The position numbers and the translations under genes are program-made. A DNA stretch of 64,000 nucleotides from Pseudomonas putida (GTDB taxonomy: Bacteria > Pseudomonadota > Gammaproteobacteria > Pseudomonadales > Pseudomonadaceae): positions 930,001 to 994,000 of the forward strand of contig NZ_CP066306.1 of NCBI RefSeq assembly GCF_016406145.1. The letters are read 5' to 3'. Position 1 is the stretch's first letter. Every line of letters begins with the position of its first letter. Shown piece after piece: positions 1 to 9,394 of the stretch. Below the pieces are notes generated by a model that did not search any database, was not told the origin of the DNA, and worked only from the letters and a program-made list of their open reading frames with translations.

Positions 1-1956
1 GGCGCCCTGCATCAATTGTTGCTGGCTTTGCCTTACCTGCGTGTTGTCGCGCCCCACTGCCTGTACTTCCAGCAGCTGGCCTTGCTCATTGAACAGCCCC
101 CGCTCGGCCCACACCCACCAGGCATGCCTGTGCCCTGGCAGTTGCAGGCAGATCTCCGCGCTGCCCAGCGGCTGCTCGGGTGTCAGCGCAGCCAGCCGCT
201 GTATGAACGACAGACGCTGGCCGTCGGACATCCATTGGCCCAGGTTCATCTCGCTCAGTTGCTCAGGTGTACACTCCAGCTGTTCGGCGAGCGGCCGGTT
301 GCCGAACAGCAGCTGCAGGTCCGGGGTGTAGCGGCAGATCATCGCGGGTGAATCCTCCACCAGCACCCGGTAGCGTTCCTCACTTTGGCGCACACGCTCG
401 GCTGCCTCGGTCGCTTCGCTGACATCCAGCCACAGGCCGACCACCTCGACCGGCTGGCCAAGGTCGTCACGCAACAGCCGGGCTTCGTCCAGCACCCAGT
501 GATAGCCACCCAGATGATCGCGCAGGCGATAGCGGCTGCGTACCTGGCCATCGCGCAGCAGCGTACGTGTTCGCTCAAGCCACAGCGCCCGGTCGTGCGG
601 GTGTACCGCCTGGCCTGGTTGGCGCGCCAGCTCGCTATCTTTGGGCCAGCCCAGCATCGGCGTCAGGCTGGCGCTGAAAAATTCGCCGTGCAGCGCGCCC
701 TCGCAACAGCGCTGGATATAGATCACCGCAGGCGAACTGGCGATCAGGTTCTCCAGCCGGGCACGCGCGGCGCTGGCCTGAAGCTCCTGGGCTTTCAGTG
801 CGCTGATGTCGAGCACAAAGCCGTGCGCCTGCCCGCCGTGTAACTGCCCGACCCAGTGCAGCCAGCGCGGCTCGGCTCCACGGTCGGCTTCGAGCAGGCG
901 CACGTTCAAGCTCAATGCAACACCGTTGCGCAGCTGCTCCAAGGCCATTTGCGCAGCCTCCCGATCAGCCGGGTGCAGGCGCGCCAACCATTGCTCGATG
1001 CTTACCGCACTGGGCAGGTCAAGGCTGGCGGCCAGGGCCGGATCGAAATGCAGCGGGCCTTGTACCGGCCATTGCCACCAGCCTGCGCCCAGTTGCTGTT
1101 GCAGCTCGTCCAGATGGCGCGAGCGCTGCTGCAACTGGTGTTGCCGCAGGCGCGCGAGCAGCGGCTCGAGCAAGGCTTGCAAGAGCGCCATGGCCGCCTC
1201 TGGTGAAGGCACCGATGGCGCGCCCGCACACAGCAACCAGGCCTGAACCTCATGGCCGTGGCTGTAAGGCACAAGGAACAGCGGTAACCCAGCGCAAGTG
1301 GCCCGCCACTGCGGCAAGTCAGGCGCGACCTGCTGAAAATGGGCGGGAAGTGCCTGCAGCCACGGCTGCAGGCGTTGGTCATCGGGCCAAGGCCAGTCGC
1401 TTTCGCTGCAGGTATGCGCCCGCCAGCCCGATTGGTCTGCCAACATCAGGCGTACCGAGCCGGCATGCCAGTGCTCGGCCAGGCGCATCAGTTGCTCGGC
1501 GGTAGTCTGCGTCAGCCAGTCTTCGCTGCAGTCACGTACGGCCTGGCCGACGTCTGCGGCCAGCTGGCGCAGGGTCAGCCACTGCTCCTGCTGAGCGCCT
1601 TGGCGCAGCAGGTCGCTGATATCGAACAGCTGCAGCATCCAGCCGATAGCCTGGTGTTGCAGCCAGCCACGAGTCTGCAGGGCCTGGCCGTGCACGGTTT
1701 GAAAATCCAGGTCCAGTGCTTGCCCTTGCCAATCGGCGGGCACACCTTCGAGGGCCAGCCAGCTGTGCTGATACAGGTAGTCGTGCACCCGCGCCTGCGC
1801 GTGGCTGGGTACGGCCAGCAGCGTGCGCAAGGGCCCGGCCAGGCGTAGCACGTGCCCCTGATCGTCCAGCCACACCTGCAGGCCCACGGCATGCGGCATT
1901 TGCGCGGCGGGCTCTGCGGCATGGCTGCCCAGCCAGCGATCGAACAGGCCGCTCAC
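1..1956 (-). CDS. Multi-PAS sensor protein, PprA-like, partial (C-terminus beyond left edge)
   Basis: The frame is open for 652 codons from a GTG at 1956 down to base 1. The GTG overlaps the TGA stop of the TadE-like gene (GTGA), so the two are translationally coupled. Two PAS/PAC units are visible at about residues 395-510 (begins ARLENLIASSPAVIY) and 522-640 (SEERYRVLVEDSPAMI). The first ~390 residues are Gln/Trp/Leu-rich without a motif I recognise, and no membrane segment is visible. The kinase core would lie outside the window. In P. aeruginosa the PAS sensor kinase PprA sits beside the Flp/Tad genes, and this gene's position suggests the same role. The histidine kinase activity is inferred, since an H-box and ATPase domain cannot be seen here. 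Confidence 0.75.
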   Translation of the reverse strand, partial: MSGLFDRWLGSHAAEPAAQMPHAVGLQVWLDDQGHVLRLAGPLRTLLAVPSHAQARVHDYLYQHSWLALEGVPADWQGQALDLDFQTVHGQALQTRGWLQHQAIGWMLQLFDISDLLRQGAQQEQWLTLRQLAADVGQAVRDCSEDWLTQTTAEQLMRLAEHWHAGSVRLMLADQSGWRAHTCSESDWPWPDDQRLQPWLQALPAHFQQVAPDLPQWRATCAGLPLFLVPYSHGHEVQAWLLCAGAPSVPSPEAAMALLQALLEPLLARLRQHQLQQRSRHLDELQQQLGAGWWQWPVQGPLHFDPALAASLDLPSAVSIEQWLARLHPADREAAQMALEQLRNGVALSLNVRLLEADRGAEPRWLHWVGQLHGGQAHGFVLDISALKAQELQASAARARLENLIASSPAVIYIQRCCEGALHGEFFSASLTPMLGWPKDSELARQPGQAVHPHDRALWLERTRTLLRDGQVRSRYRLRDHLGGYHWVLDEARLLRDDLGQPVEVVGLWLDVSEATEAAERVRQSEERYRVLVEDSPAMICRYTPDLQLLFGNRPLAEQLECTPEQLSEMNLGQWMSDGQRLSFIQRLAALTPEQPLGSAEICLQLPGHRHAWWVWAERGLFNEQGQLLEVQAVGRDNTQVRQSQQQLMQGA

Positions 1957-2393
1957 AGTTGCAGGCTCGCTTCGGCCTGCAAGCTCTCAGGCAAGCGGGG
2001 CACTTCGCCAATCAGTGGTATCACCAGCAGCGGCAGTACTTTGTGCAGTTTATTTTTCGGATAATTGATCGTCACTTTCAGCAGCTTGTCATCATCCACG
2101 CTCACCTGCGCATCGGCCGGCTGGAAGTCGAGTGCCTCGGGCATCCAGGCCAACTGCTCGCGGATCACTGCATGGGCAAGCGCCTGTACATCGTCGTCAT
2201 AGGTCTCGCTGCTCGGGTCCAGGGCCACGCAGCGGCGCACGGCTTCGCTGCTGGCCTGGTTGAACGATTGCAGCATCAGCATTGGCAGGGTGTAGCTGAC
2301 CAGGCCGTAGAACACTGTGAAAAAGATCATGAAGACGGCGACGAACTCGATGGCTGCCGCGCCTTTTTGCCGTGCTGCCGGGCCTGCTTGCAT
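1953..2393 (-). CDS. TadE/TadF-like minor pseudopilin
   Basis: 146 residues. The N-terminus carries a short basic leader ending in KG, then AAAIEF and a hydrophobic helix (about residues 14-37), which is the prepilin cleavage site and pseudopilin helix of the TadE family. A longer frame extends upstream to 2600, but the start at 2393 places the leader correctly, so I chose it. TadE/TadF proteins are processed by the Tad prepilin peptidase and are needed for Flp pilus assembly in the inner membrane and periplasm. It is divergent from the peptidase gene and overlaps the sensor gene. Only one TadE/F-type gene is visible and no TadG-like von Willebrand protein is present. Confidence 0.8.
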   Translation of the reverse strand: MQAGPAARQKGAAAIEFVAVFMIFFTVFYGLVSYTLPMLMLQSFNQASSEAVRRCVALDPSSETYDDDVQALAHAVIREQLAWMPEALDFQPADAQVSVDDDKLLKVTINYPKNKLHKVLPLLVIPLIGEVPRLPESLQAEASLQL

Positions 2394-2462
2394 GATTGCG
2401 TCTACCCTGACGATGAGTCTCGACTTACAGCATAGAAGCCTTCTACGAACAGGGATGGCCAA

Positions 2463-2903
2463 TTGCCAATATCCAGTATTGCCCTGCTGCTGTGGCTTGC
2501 CTTGTGCAGCGGGCAAGATGTCCGCGAACGGCAGATTTCCAATCTTCTGACCCTGGGCGTCGCAGCCTGTGCGCTGGTGTGGCTGGCGGTTACCGGGCAC
2601 AGCTGGATCGGCGCCCGGGCCAGTGATGCCGGCTGGGCTCTGGCGATTGTGTTGCTGCTCACGTTGCCCGGCTACGTGATGGGGCGTTTCGGTGCCGGCG
2701 ACGTCAAATTGCTCGCCGCGCTGGGGCTGGCCACCAGCCAGGACTACGTGCTCGGTACGTTCATCGGCGCCGGCGGCACCTTGCTGGTCTGGGCGCTGTT
2801 GCGACGGTGGGCGCGGCGCAGGGCAGGGCAGGAGGCTGAAAAACAGCCATTCGCGCCCTTTGTGCTGGTGGGCTTTTTGCTGACCAGCGTGTGCCTGCAG
2901 TGA
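2463..2903 (+). CDS. fppA: Flp prepilin peptidase (A24 family, TadV/FppA type)
   Basis: 146 residues, highly hydrophobic with about five membrane segments. It has the two aspartates of A24 aspartic prepilin peptidases: Asp19 in SGQDVRER and Asp80 in GAGDVKLL (the GxGD motif). The length fits the short TadV/CpaA form, which lacks the N-methylation domain of PilD. The start is TTG at 2463 with AGGGA at 2451-2455, and there is no ATG or GTG in frame upstream before the stop at 2433. It should remove the leaders of Flp and of the TadE-like protein. It stands alone on the plus strand between two minus-strand blocks of the locus. Confidence 0.88.
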   Translation: MPISSIALLLWLALCSGQDVRERQISNLLTLGVAACALVWLAVTGHSWIGARASDAGWALAIVLLLTLPGYVMGRFGAGDVKLLAALGLATSQDYVLGTFIGAGGTLLVWALLRRWARRRAGQEAEKQPFAPFVLVGFLLTSVCLQ

Positions 2904-2918
2904 GAGCGCCAGGCCCGG

Positions 2919-3182
2919 TCAGTTGTTCGACTCAGTCATCTTGGTCCAGCGATAGAAATCCGGAATGGCGTACTTGTAGGTTTCCAGCCAGCGCTGCTTG
3001 GACAGATCGCGCTCGCGCGCCGTCTGCACCTGCAGGCGGGTGGACGCCTGTTCGCCACTGGACTGCACCCGCAGCAGCGCTTCGGTTGCCGTCAGCGCAG
3101 GCGGTTGCTGGCGTGGGTAATCCTCTGCCCAGGCCGTGGTAATACCGGTGCAGCAGGCCAGCAGCATCACATACCTGATCAT
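2919..3182 (-). CDS. DUF3613 small exported protein of the tad locus
   Basis: 87 residues with a signal peptide (about residues 1-19, ending TTAWA). The short mature part is Gln- and Arg-rich and contains LQVQTARERDLSKQRWLETYKY, which I recognise as DUF3613, a small domain repeatedly found beside tad genes in Pseudomonas and Burkholderia. A strong ribosome site (AAGGAGAAGG) precedes the ATG. It is the last gene of the minus-strand assembly operon, 15 nt after tadD. Function is unknown; a periplasmic accessory role in pilus assembly is inferred from position only. Confidence 0.75.
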   Translation of the reverse strand: MIRYVMLLACCTGITTAWAEDYPRQQPPALTATEALLRVQSSGEQASTRLQVQTARERDLSKQRWLETYKYAIPDFYRWTKMTESNN

Positions 3183-3197
3183 GACCTTCTCCTTTGC

Positions 3198-3899
3198 TCA
3201 GTTGACCATCACACCTGCGCCACCGGCCGAGGCTATCGGCCCGCGCCCGGTGGCTTTGATCTGGCTGGCGCGTGCCTGGGCCTGGGCAAACTGCGCCGGT
3301 TTGAGCCGCAGGCGGCCGACCAGGTCAGTGGCTTGCTGCCAGTTGTCCTGCAGCAGCGCTAAGGTCACCAGGTTGACGGCGGGCAGCGGGTTGTCATCCT
3401 TGAGCTCTATGGCGGTCAGGAATTCGAACCGTGCCTGTTCATACCGGCCCATGCTCATCAGCACCACACCCAGATCATTGCGAACCCGCTCGTCGGTCGG
3501 GGCCAGACGTACCGCTCGCTGCAGGTTCTGCAAGGCCTGTACGTCATCGCCCCGGGCCGAGGCGAGCTGGCCCAGGCCATGCTCACCCTCGGCCGCGAGG
3601 CAGCCGCCGAGCAAGCTGCGGTACAAAGGTTCTGCTTCGCTGCGCCCCAACAGGCGCGAGACCCTGGCCTTGCGCAGGCGTACCTGGTCGAGGGTGTTGG
3701 GCAACTGCTCCAGGTGCGCCAGGCTCGCATGCGGGCGGCCATCGTTGAGCATCTCGTCCGCCAGGTTCAGCGCCAGTTGCTGGTCGGCGTCCGGCTTGCC
3801 GCAGCTCGAGGTGCCGAACAAGTGTCCGAACCCTTCAGGCTGCTGGCCGGCGCATCCTGTCAGCAAGAGCAGGCCGGTGAACAACAGGGTCGCTTTCAT
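3198..3899 (-). CDS. tadD: TadD-like TPR lipoprotein
   Basis: 233 residues. The N-terminus is a lipoprotein signal with lipobox LLTGC (Cys15). The rest contains tetratricopeptide repeats, the clearest at about residues 120-190 (NLQRAVRLAPTDERVRNDLGVVLMSMGRYEQARFEFLTAIEL). TadD proteins are outer-membrane-anchored TPR pilotin-like factors for the RcpA secretin. It follows tadC by 10 nt, and its ribosome site GGGAG overlaps the end of tadC. Confidence 0.87.
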   Translation of the reverse strand: MKATLLFTGLLLLTGCAGQQPEGFGHLFGTSSCGKPDADQQLALNLADEMLNDGRPHASLAHLEQLPNTLDQVRLRKARVSRLLGRSEAEPLYRSLLGGCLAAEGEHGLGQLASARGDDVQALQNLQRAVRLAPTDERVRNDLGVVLMSMGRYEQARFEFLTAIELKDDNPLPAVNLVTLALLQDNWQQATDLVGRLRLKPAQFAQAQARASQIKATGRGPIASAGGAGVMVN

Positions 3900-3909
3900 C
3901 CATTACTCC

Positions 3910-4797
3910 CTAGGGGCCCAAGGCCCGCGTCAAGGCGGAAAATCCCGGCCCGGCCAGGACGATGAGCAGTGCCGGGAACAGGAATACCATCATCACAGCC
4001 GACATCTTTGCCGACATCTTCGATACCCGTTCCTGCATGCGTGTCAGGCGCCGGTCATCGAGCAGGTCCTTGAGCGCGAGCAGCGATTTCATCGCACCGC
4101 TGCCCTGTACCAGCAACTGTTGAAGGATCACACAGGTGTCGATGAACTCATCCACGGCCAGTACCCGCGCGCTCTTTTCCAGCTCCGGGCCGAGCGCCAG
4201 GCCTGAGTCAACGCGTTGCAGCACCTGGCGCAACTCTTCGCTGATTTCGGGTAGCAGCGCCTGGCCTTCCTGGCTCAGCACGCGCAACGCCTGCTCTACG
4301 GCCAGGCCGGTCTCGAAGAGAATGCGTAGCAGCGGAATCATCAGGCTGACTTCCAGGGCGATGCGCTGCTGGCGCCGCCTGGCGGCAACCGCCAGCAAGC
4401 GCTTGGGCAACAGGTAGCTGGCACCCAAGGCAAACAACGGCCAGACCAGCCAGTGCGTGCCGTCACTGCCCAGTGCGGCTTGTTGGAGGATCAGGGTCAG
4501 TATGACCGCCACCAGCGGCAGCCCCAGTTGCATGGCAGCAAACAGCGCCCGCTGGCGGCTGCGGCGCCAGCCGACACGGTCAAGCAAGGCCTGGGTTTCC
4601 CCGTCGAGTTTCTGCAGGCGTTGCCCCAGGGGGCTATTGCCCAGCCAGTGCAGCCAGTCCCCCAGGCGCTCCTCGCGCGCCAGCCGCCCCTGCAGCCTGC
4701 GAGCGACCAGGTAGCGGGCACGCAGCTGGCGGGCGGCCTGCAAGCCAAGCAGGCCGGCGGCGATGAACAGGCACACGGCACATAGCAACAAGGCCAT
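3910..4797 (-). CDS. tadC: TadC inner-membrane platform protein
   Basis: 295 residues of the type II secretion F (GspF/TadC) family. Membrane segments lie near residues 2-20, 90-130 and at the C-terminus, and the cytoplasmic part carries the family region SLMIPLLRILFETGLAVEQALRV. A longer open frame runs to 4947, but the extension is antisense to tadB. The ATG at 4797, 2 nt after the tadB stop, gives the expected length and N-terminal helix. With TadB it forms the inner-membrane platform driven by TadA. Confidence 0.9.
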   Translation of the reverse strand: MALLLCAVCLFIAAGLLGLQAARQLRARYLVARRLQGRLAREERLGDWLHWLGNSPLGQRLQKLDGETQALLDRVGWRRSRQRALFAAMQLGLPLVAVILTLILQQAALGSDGTHWLVWPLFALGASYLLPKRLLAVAARRRQQRIALEVSLMIPLLRILFETGLAVEQALRVLSQEGQALLPEISEELRQVLQRVDSGLALGPELEKSARVLAVDEFIDTCVILQQLLVQGSGAMKSLLALKDLLDDRRLTRMQERVSKMSAKMSAVMMVFLFPALLIVLAGPGFSALTRALGP

Positions 4798-4799
4798 GG

Positions 4800-5681
4800 T
4801 CAGAGGCTCCTCATCATGCGCCACAGCACCAGGCAGCCGACCACCTGCAGGGCGAAGGCGAGCAGCAGCATCATCTGGCCGCTGCTGTCTTGCCACATGG
4901 TCAGCAGGTAGTGCGGATTGGCCATCAGGAAGTAGCCGACCATGCACAGCGGCAAGGCACCCAGGATCATCGCTGTGATGCGGGTTTCGCCGGTCATCGC
5001 CTTGAGCTGGCGGCTGCCTTGTTCACGCTCGCGGATCAGCTTGATCAGGTTCTCCATCAGCTCGCTGGTATTGCCGCCGTAGCGCTGGTTGATGCGCAGC
5101 CCCATGGCGAACAGACGCAACTCGTCCTGGTTGTAAAGCTCGGCCAGTTCGTTGACCGCATCGTCCAGCGGCACTCCCAGCTGTACGTTGCGCCGTACCC
5201 GGGTCATGGTCGAGCGCAAGGGCTCGCGAGAGCCGTCGATACCACCAAGGACCGCGTCATTGAGGGTTCGCCCGGCCTTGAGGCTGCGCACGCTGTAGTC
5301 CAGCAAAGCGGGCAGCTGTTCGACAAGCTGGTGCACGCGCCGTCGACATAGCCAACTGAGGGTGAAATAGCCGAGCAGCGGCAGGCCGACCAGCACCATC
5401 AGCCCGGCCACCCAACCGGCCCCCAGCAGCGCCACCAGCGCCAGACCGAGCCAGGCCAGCAGCCAGCGCTGCGGTTGCCAGTCGGTTGCACCAAGCCCGG
5501 CACGTTGCAACAGCGGCTCGAGCCAGTCGCGCCGTGCATTGCCGCTGCGGACCAATTCAAAGGCCCGCCCCAGGCGCTGGAGAATGCGCTGTTCGCTGCG
5601 CTTGTACAGGCCCCGGCGAAACAGCATCAGGGAGACGCCCAGCAGCAAGGGCGACAGCGCCAGCAGCAAGGGGCCGGTCAT
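4800..5681 (-). CDS. tadB: TadB inner-membrane platform protein
   Basis: 293 residues of the GspF/TadB family. It has an N-terminal helix, a central pair of helices (about residues 73-110) and a C-terminal pair. The typical cytoplasmic core includes LPALLDYSVRSLKAGRTL and RLFAMGLRINQRYGGN. It overlaps tadA by 4 nt (ATGA), showing translational coupling. It partners TadC in the platform of the Flp pilus machine. Confidence 0.92.
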   Translation of the reverse strand: MTGPLLLALSPLLLGVSLMLFRRGLYKRSEQRILQRLGRAFELVRSGNARRDWLEPLLQRAGLGATDWQPQRWLLAWLGLALVALLGAGWVAGLMVLVGLPLLGYFTLSWLCRRRVHQLVEQLPALLDYSVRSLKAGRTLNDAVLGGIDGSREPLRSTMTRVRRNVQLGVPLDDAVNELAELYNQDELRLFAMGLRINQRYGGNTSELMENLIKLIREREQGSRQLKAMTGETRITAMILGALPLCMVGYFLMANPHYLLTMWQDSSGQMMLLLAFALQVVGCLVLWRMMRSL

Positions 5682-6934
5682 TGCACACCTTCATGGCGCA
5701 GTTTGCTGCCTGCGGGGTTCGGCGCCTCCCGCAGAAACACGTCGCCGCCGCGGCGGTCGAGCCGGAACAGCGTGCTGGTCACGTACACGTCGTCACGCAC
5801 GCCGACCACTTCCAGGATTTCACTGACGCAGCGGCGCCCGTCGGGCAGGCGGGCCAGCTGGATCACCACGTCCAGTGCCGCGCAGATCATCTGCCGCAAG
5901 GTCTTCTCGGCGATCTGCCGCCCGCTCAGGCCAACCAGGGTTTCCAGGCGTAGCAAGGCGTCCTGCGCGGTGTTGGCGTGCACCGTACTCATCGAGCCGT
6001 CGTGGCCGGTGTTCATCGCGGTGAGCACGTCCAGCACCTCGGTGCCGCGGATCTCGCCGAGGATGATACGGTCCGGGCGCATGCGCAGGGCATTGCGGAT
6101 CAGCTCGCTGGCCTTGATCTCGCCGTGCCCCTCGGCATTTGGCGGGCGGGTCTCAAGGCGTACCACGTGGGGATGGTGCAGTTGCAATTCGGCGACGTCT
6201 TCGATGGTCACCAGGCGCTCGCGCGGGGCGATCATCTGGCTGAGGATGTTCAGCAGGGTGGTCTTGCCGGTGCCGGTGCCGCCACTGACCAGGATGTTGC
6301 AGCGCCGACCCACGGCGCGCTCGAGGAAGTCGAAAATGTGCTGGTCGATGGCGCGGGTGGCGAGCAGGTCGGCGCTTTTGAGCATGTCCTGGCGGAATTT
6401 GCGGATCGACAGGCATGGCCCGTCCAGGGCCACGGGTGGAATGATCGCGTTGACCCGGCTGCCGTCCGGCAGGCGCGCGTCGACCATCGGCGACGATTCG
6501 TCCAGGCGCCGCCCGAGCGGTGCGAGGATGCGCTGCATGACGCGCTCGACGTGTTGGGCATCGATGAAACGCAGGTCGGTCTGTTGCAACTGCCCGGCCC
6601 GCTCGACGAACACCCTGTGCGGCCCGTTGACCAGAATCTCGGTGACACTGGCGTCCCGCAGCAGCACCTCCAGCGGCCCGAACCCGGTCAGCTCGTCGAC
6701 CAGTTCTTCGGCCAGGCGCTCCATTTCGTAGCGTGACATTGCCAGGCGCAGGCGTGCCACGTAATCGCCCACCTGCTCCAGCACAAACTGCGTCAGTGCC
6801 GGGCGTGCGCCTTCGAGCAGGTTGCGGCCGCTGTCTTCGATGGCATCGATGGCAAAGCGGTGCAGCGCACGCTTGAGCGCATAAGGGTCGCCCGAGGCAT
6901 GGTGGGGGCCGCCGAAGGGTTGGTCGCCGTTCAT
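5678..6934 (-). CDS. tadA: TadA/CpaF secretion ATPase
   Basis: 418 residues from the ATG at 6934, which overlaps the tadZ stop as ATGA; an ATG at 6946 is also possible. It is a VirB11/CpaF-type hexameric ATPase that powers pilin polymerisation. Visible motifs are Walker A GGTGTGKTT (about residues 218-226), the Asp box region VTIEDVAELQL, Walker B region RPDRIILGEIRG (about 288) and the His box MNTGHDGSMSTVHAN. All key residues are intact. Confidence 0.95.
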   Translation of the reverse strand: MNGDQPFGGPHHASGDPYALKRALHRFAIDAIEDSGRNLLEGARPALTQFVLEQVGDYVARLRLAMSRYEMERLAEELVDELTGFGPLEVLLRDASVTEILVNGPHRVFVERAGQLQQTDLRFIDAQHVERVMQRILAPLGRRLDESSPMVDARLPDGSRVNAIIPPVALDGPCLSIRKFRQDMLKSADLLATRAIDQHIFDFLERAVGRRCNILVSGGTGTGKTTLLNILSQMIAPRERLVTIEDVAELQLHHPHVVRLETRPPNAEGHGEIKASELIRNALRMRPDRIILGEIRGTEVLDVLTAMNTGHDGSMSTVHANTAQDALLRLETLVGLSGRQIAEKTLRQMICAALDVVIQLARLPDGRRCVSEILEVVGVRDDVYVTSTLFRLDRRGGDVFLREAPNPAGSKLRHEGVQ

Positions 6935-8121
6935 TTGCTGCCCCATAGCCGACGCAGCCAGGTAAAGGCCGGTGGCGCAAGGTTTTCCGAGCGCTGCGCC
7001 AAACGCTCACCCAGACCGCGCAGGGCTTGGGTAAGGTTTTCGCGCGGTGCCAGCTCGAACAGGCTCAGGCCCTGGTTTTTCACGTTCAGCCGCACCTCGG
7101 GGCTGTCGGGCATGACCTTGAGCAGCGGTAGAGCGTAGCGCTTGGCCAGGCTCTCGGCGTCTGGGGCGACATTGCTCAGGTAGCGGTCGACCAAGAGGCT
7201 GGCATGCTCCAGCTTGATGCCATGATCGCGCCACAGCTCCAGCACTTCGAGGTTGCGTCGGCAGTCGAGGATGTTCTGGTCGGTATAGATGATGAGCTTG
7301 TCGCAGTGGCTGATGATGGTGCGCAGGGCCTCGCTGTCGGCATGCCCGGTCAGGTTCACGACGATGTGCTGGAAGTGCTGGCGCAGTGCGCTGAGCAGCA
7401 TGTACAGCTCGGCGGCACTGGTCTGGCGCAGGGGGTCGTCGTTCTCGGCGAAGGTCAGCAGGCGCAGGCCTTTCTTGTCGCGGGTGAAAGCACTGTCGAT
7501 CAGGGTGGTGTCGAGCCGGCGCAGGTGGCGCAGTGCATCGCCGAAATAGAACGACGCCTCCAGCCCCAGCAGCGCCAGGCTGTCGCCCCGTGGCATGCCC
7601 AGGTCCAGCAGCAGTGTCTGCTGGCCACTTTCTTGGACCACCCGCGCCAGGTGCGTGGTCAGCAAAGCGCCGTCGGCACCGGTCTGCACACCGTACAGCA
7701 CGGTGAGGCCGCCCAGGCTGGGGTTGTTGGTGACGGTGGGCATGCGCTTGCCCAGCCGCCGTACCAGCCCGGCCACCTCACTGGCCCGCGAGCCATAGGC
7801 TACGAAATCGCGGGCGCCGGCACGCATGGCGTGCAGCACCAGTTGATTGTCCATGCCATCGCCCAGAGCGACGATCGCCAATAGCGGCTTGGCTTCAAGC
7901 ACACCCTCGATCAGTGCGCACTGATTGACCAGTTGCTCACGGTCCAGGCCGATGAACACCAGGGTGCTGAAGGTCGCATTGATCAGCGCCAGCAGTTCGT
8001 CGAGGCTGCCGCCACTGGCGCCGATCACCTGGCCTTGGGGTGCCAGCGCGCTCTGCAGCCACTGCAGGTCTTCTTCATTGCGGGTGATGCCCAGAAAGGT
8101 CTGGTTGAGGCTCTCGTTCAT
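6931..8121 (-). CDS. tadZ: TadZ/CpaE-like pilus localisation protein with degenerate P-loop
   Basis: 396 residues. The first ~120 residues look like an atypical receiver domain, followed by a MinD/ParA-like fold. The deviant Walker A (normally KGGxGKT/S) is replaced by YGVQTGADGALLTTHLA, so the signature and catalytic lysines are absent. The later ParA-like segment LLLDLGMPRGDSLALLGLE is recognisable. TadZ recruits the Tad machine to a cell site, and atypical ATPase motifs are known in this family. It overlaps rcpA by 4 nt and tadA by 4 nt within the operon. Confidence 0.87.
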   Translation of the reverse strand: MNESLNQTFLGITRNEEDLQWLQSALAPQGQVIGASGGSLDELLALINATFSTLVFIGLDREQLVNQCALIEGVLEAKPLLAIVALGDGMDNQLVLHAMRAGARDFVAYGSRASEVAGLVRRLGKRMPTVTNNPSLGGLTVLYGVQTGADGALLTTHLARVVQESGQQTLLLDLGMPRGDSLALLGLEASFYFGDALRHLRRLDTTLIDSAFTRDKKGLRLLTFAENDDPLRQTSAAELYMLLSALRQHFQHIVVNLTGHADSEALRTIISHCDKLIIYTDQNILDCRRNLEVLELWRDHGIKLEHASLLVDRYLSNVAPDAESLAKRYALPLLKVMPDSPEVRLNVKNQGLSLFELAPRENLTQALRGLGERLAQRSENLAPPAFTWLRRLWGSK

Positions 8122-9377
8122 CGTGATAACCCGCTTTGGCCATCGAAGTTGCCGTTTTCCATGAAGAACAGCCGGCCCCAGCTGGGGTCGTAGGTACGCA
8201 ACCCCTCGCCTGGCAGTTCCGGCAGGCGGGCATTGGCCGCCAGCGGTTGAACCAGGTGCGGGGTGACGATCATCAGCAACTCGGTCTCCTCACGCACCAG
8301 GGCCGATTGCCGGAAGAACGCGCCAAGGATCGGCAAGTTGCCCAGCCCGGGGAGCTTGTCCACGGCGGAGCGGGTGTTGTTGCCGACCAGGCCGCTGATG
8401 ATGAAACTCTCGCCATCGGCCAGGGAAATGCTGGTATCGGTGCGCCGTATGCTCAGCCCCGGTACGCTTGTGCCGCCAATGGTCACCGCATTGGTGTAAT
8501 CCAGCTCGCTGACTTCAGGCGCTACCTTCAGGGTAATGCGGTCGCGGCTGATCACGGTCGGCGTCAGTGCCAGACGCACGCCGAACTCCTTGTACTCGAT
8601 CGAGAAGTTGTCACTGCCGGCGCTGGGCACCGGGATCGGTATCTCGCCACCGGCCAGGAAGCTTGCAGTCAGGCCGCTGAGCACGGTGAGGCTGGGCCGC
8701 GCCAGGGTGTAGGCGAAACCGCTGTTTTCCAGAGCATTGATGGCCGCCAGGAAACGGCTGCTGCCGCCGCCCCAGACGATGTTGAACACACCGTTGTTGA
8801 GCGGGATCTGCGGCGAGGTGACAGGCACGGCGCCCGGTGTCACAGAAGTGCCTGGCACGGTGCCCGGCGACCCGATCAGGCTGTTGTTCGAGCCGCTGAA
8901 AAACAGCCGGGCGCCGGCTTCCTTGTACTTGGTGCGGCGCACCTCGACGAAGCGGATATCGGCCTGCACCTGGCTTGGCAACTCCGGATCCAGCGACGGC
9001 GGCAGGCCCGTTTCGGCCATGGCGGCGCTGGCTTGGCCTTTGACGAACAGCATGGCCCGATGTGGCCCCGGTGCGCAGGCTGTCCACAGCATGAGCGTGG
9101 TATTGCCTTGGCCCACGGCCGTCACCAGCACGGCGCGGTCACCGCTGGGTTGCACGTCGGCAACCTTGGGGTCGCCGACGGCGGCCCGGGTGATCGCCAG
9201 CGGCAAGCGCAATTCTTGCTGCAGGCCTTGGTCGATTTCGATCACCGAAGGTAGCTGGGCAAATGCTTCGCAGCCTTTGCTGGCACCATGGGCGTTCGGC
9301 AGCAGCGCAACCGTGAGCAGGGCAAGGCACGCGAGACTGAAGAACCGTTTTGAACTGCAACGCTCGGAACTACGCAT
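8118..9377 (-). CDS. rcpA: RcpA/CpaC outer-membrane secretin
   Basis: 419 residues. The signal peptide spans about residues 1-31. An N-terminal BON/pilus-assembly domain (LPLAITRAAVGDPKVADVQP) is followed by the C-terminal secretin core, seen as YKEFGVRLALTPTV, EVSELDYTNAV and ISGLVGNNTRSAVDKLPGLG. It forms the outer-membrane channel for the Flp pilus. A low-complexity Gly/Pro/Val/Thr stretch near residues 170-195 interrupts the usual spacing. It lies 17 nt downstream of rcpC. Confidence 0.93.
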   Translation of the reverse strand: MRSSERCSSKRFFSLACLALLTVALLPNAHGASKGCEAFAQLPSVIEIDQGLQQELRLPLAITRAAVGDPKVADVQPSGDRAVLVTAVGQGNTTLMLWTACAPGPHRAMLFVKGQASAAMAETGLPPSLDPELPSQVQADIRFVEVRRTKYKEAGARLFFSGSNNSLIGSPGTVPGTSVTPGAVPVTSPQIPLNNGVFNIVWGGGSSRFLAAINALENSGFAYTLARPSLTVLSGLTASFLAGGEIPIPVPSAGSDNFSIEYKEFGVRLALTPTVISRDRITLKVAPEVSELDYTNAVTIGGTSVPGLSIRRTDTSISLADGESFIISGLVGNNTRSAVDKLPGLGNLPILGAFFRQSALVREETELLMIVTPHLVQPLAANARLPELPGEGLRTYDPSWGRLFFMENGNFDGQSGLSR

Positions 9378-9394
9378 ACTGCATCCTTGCCTTG

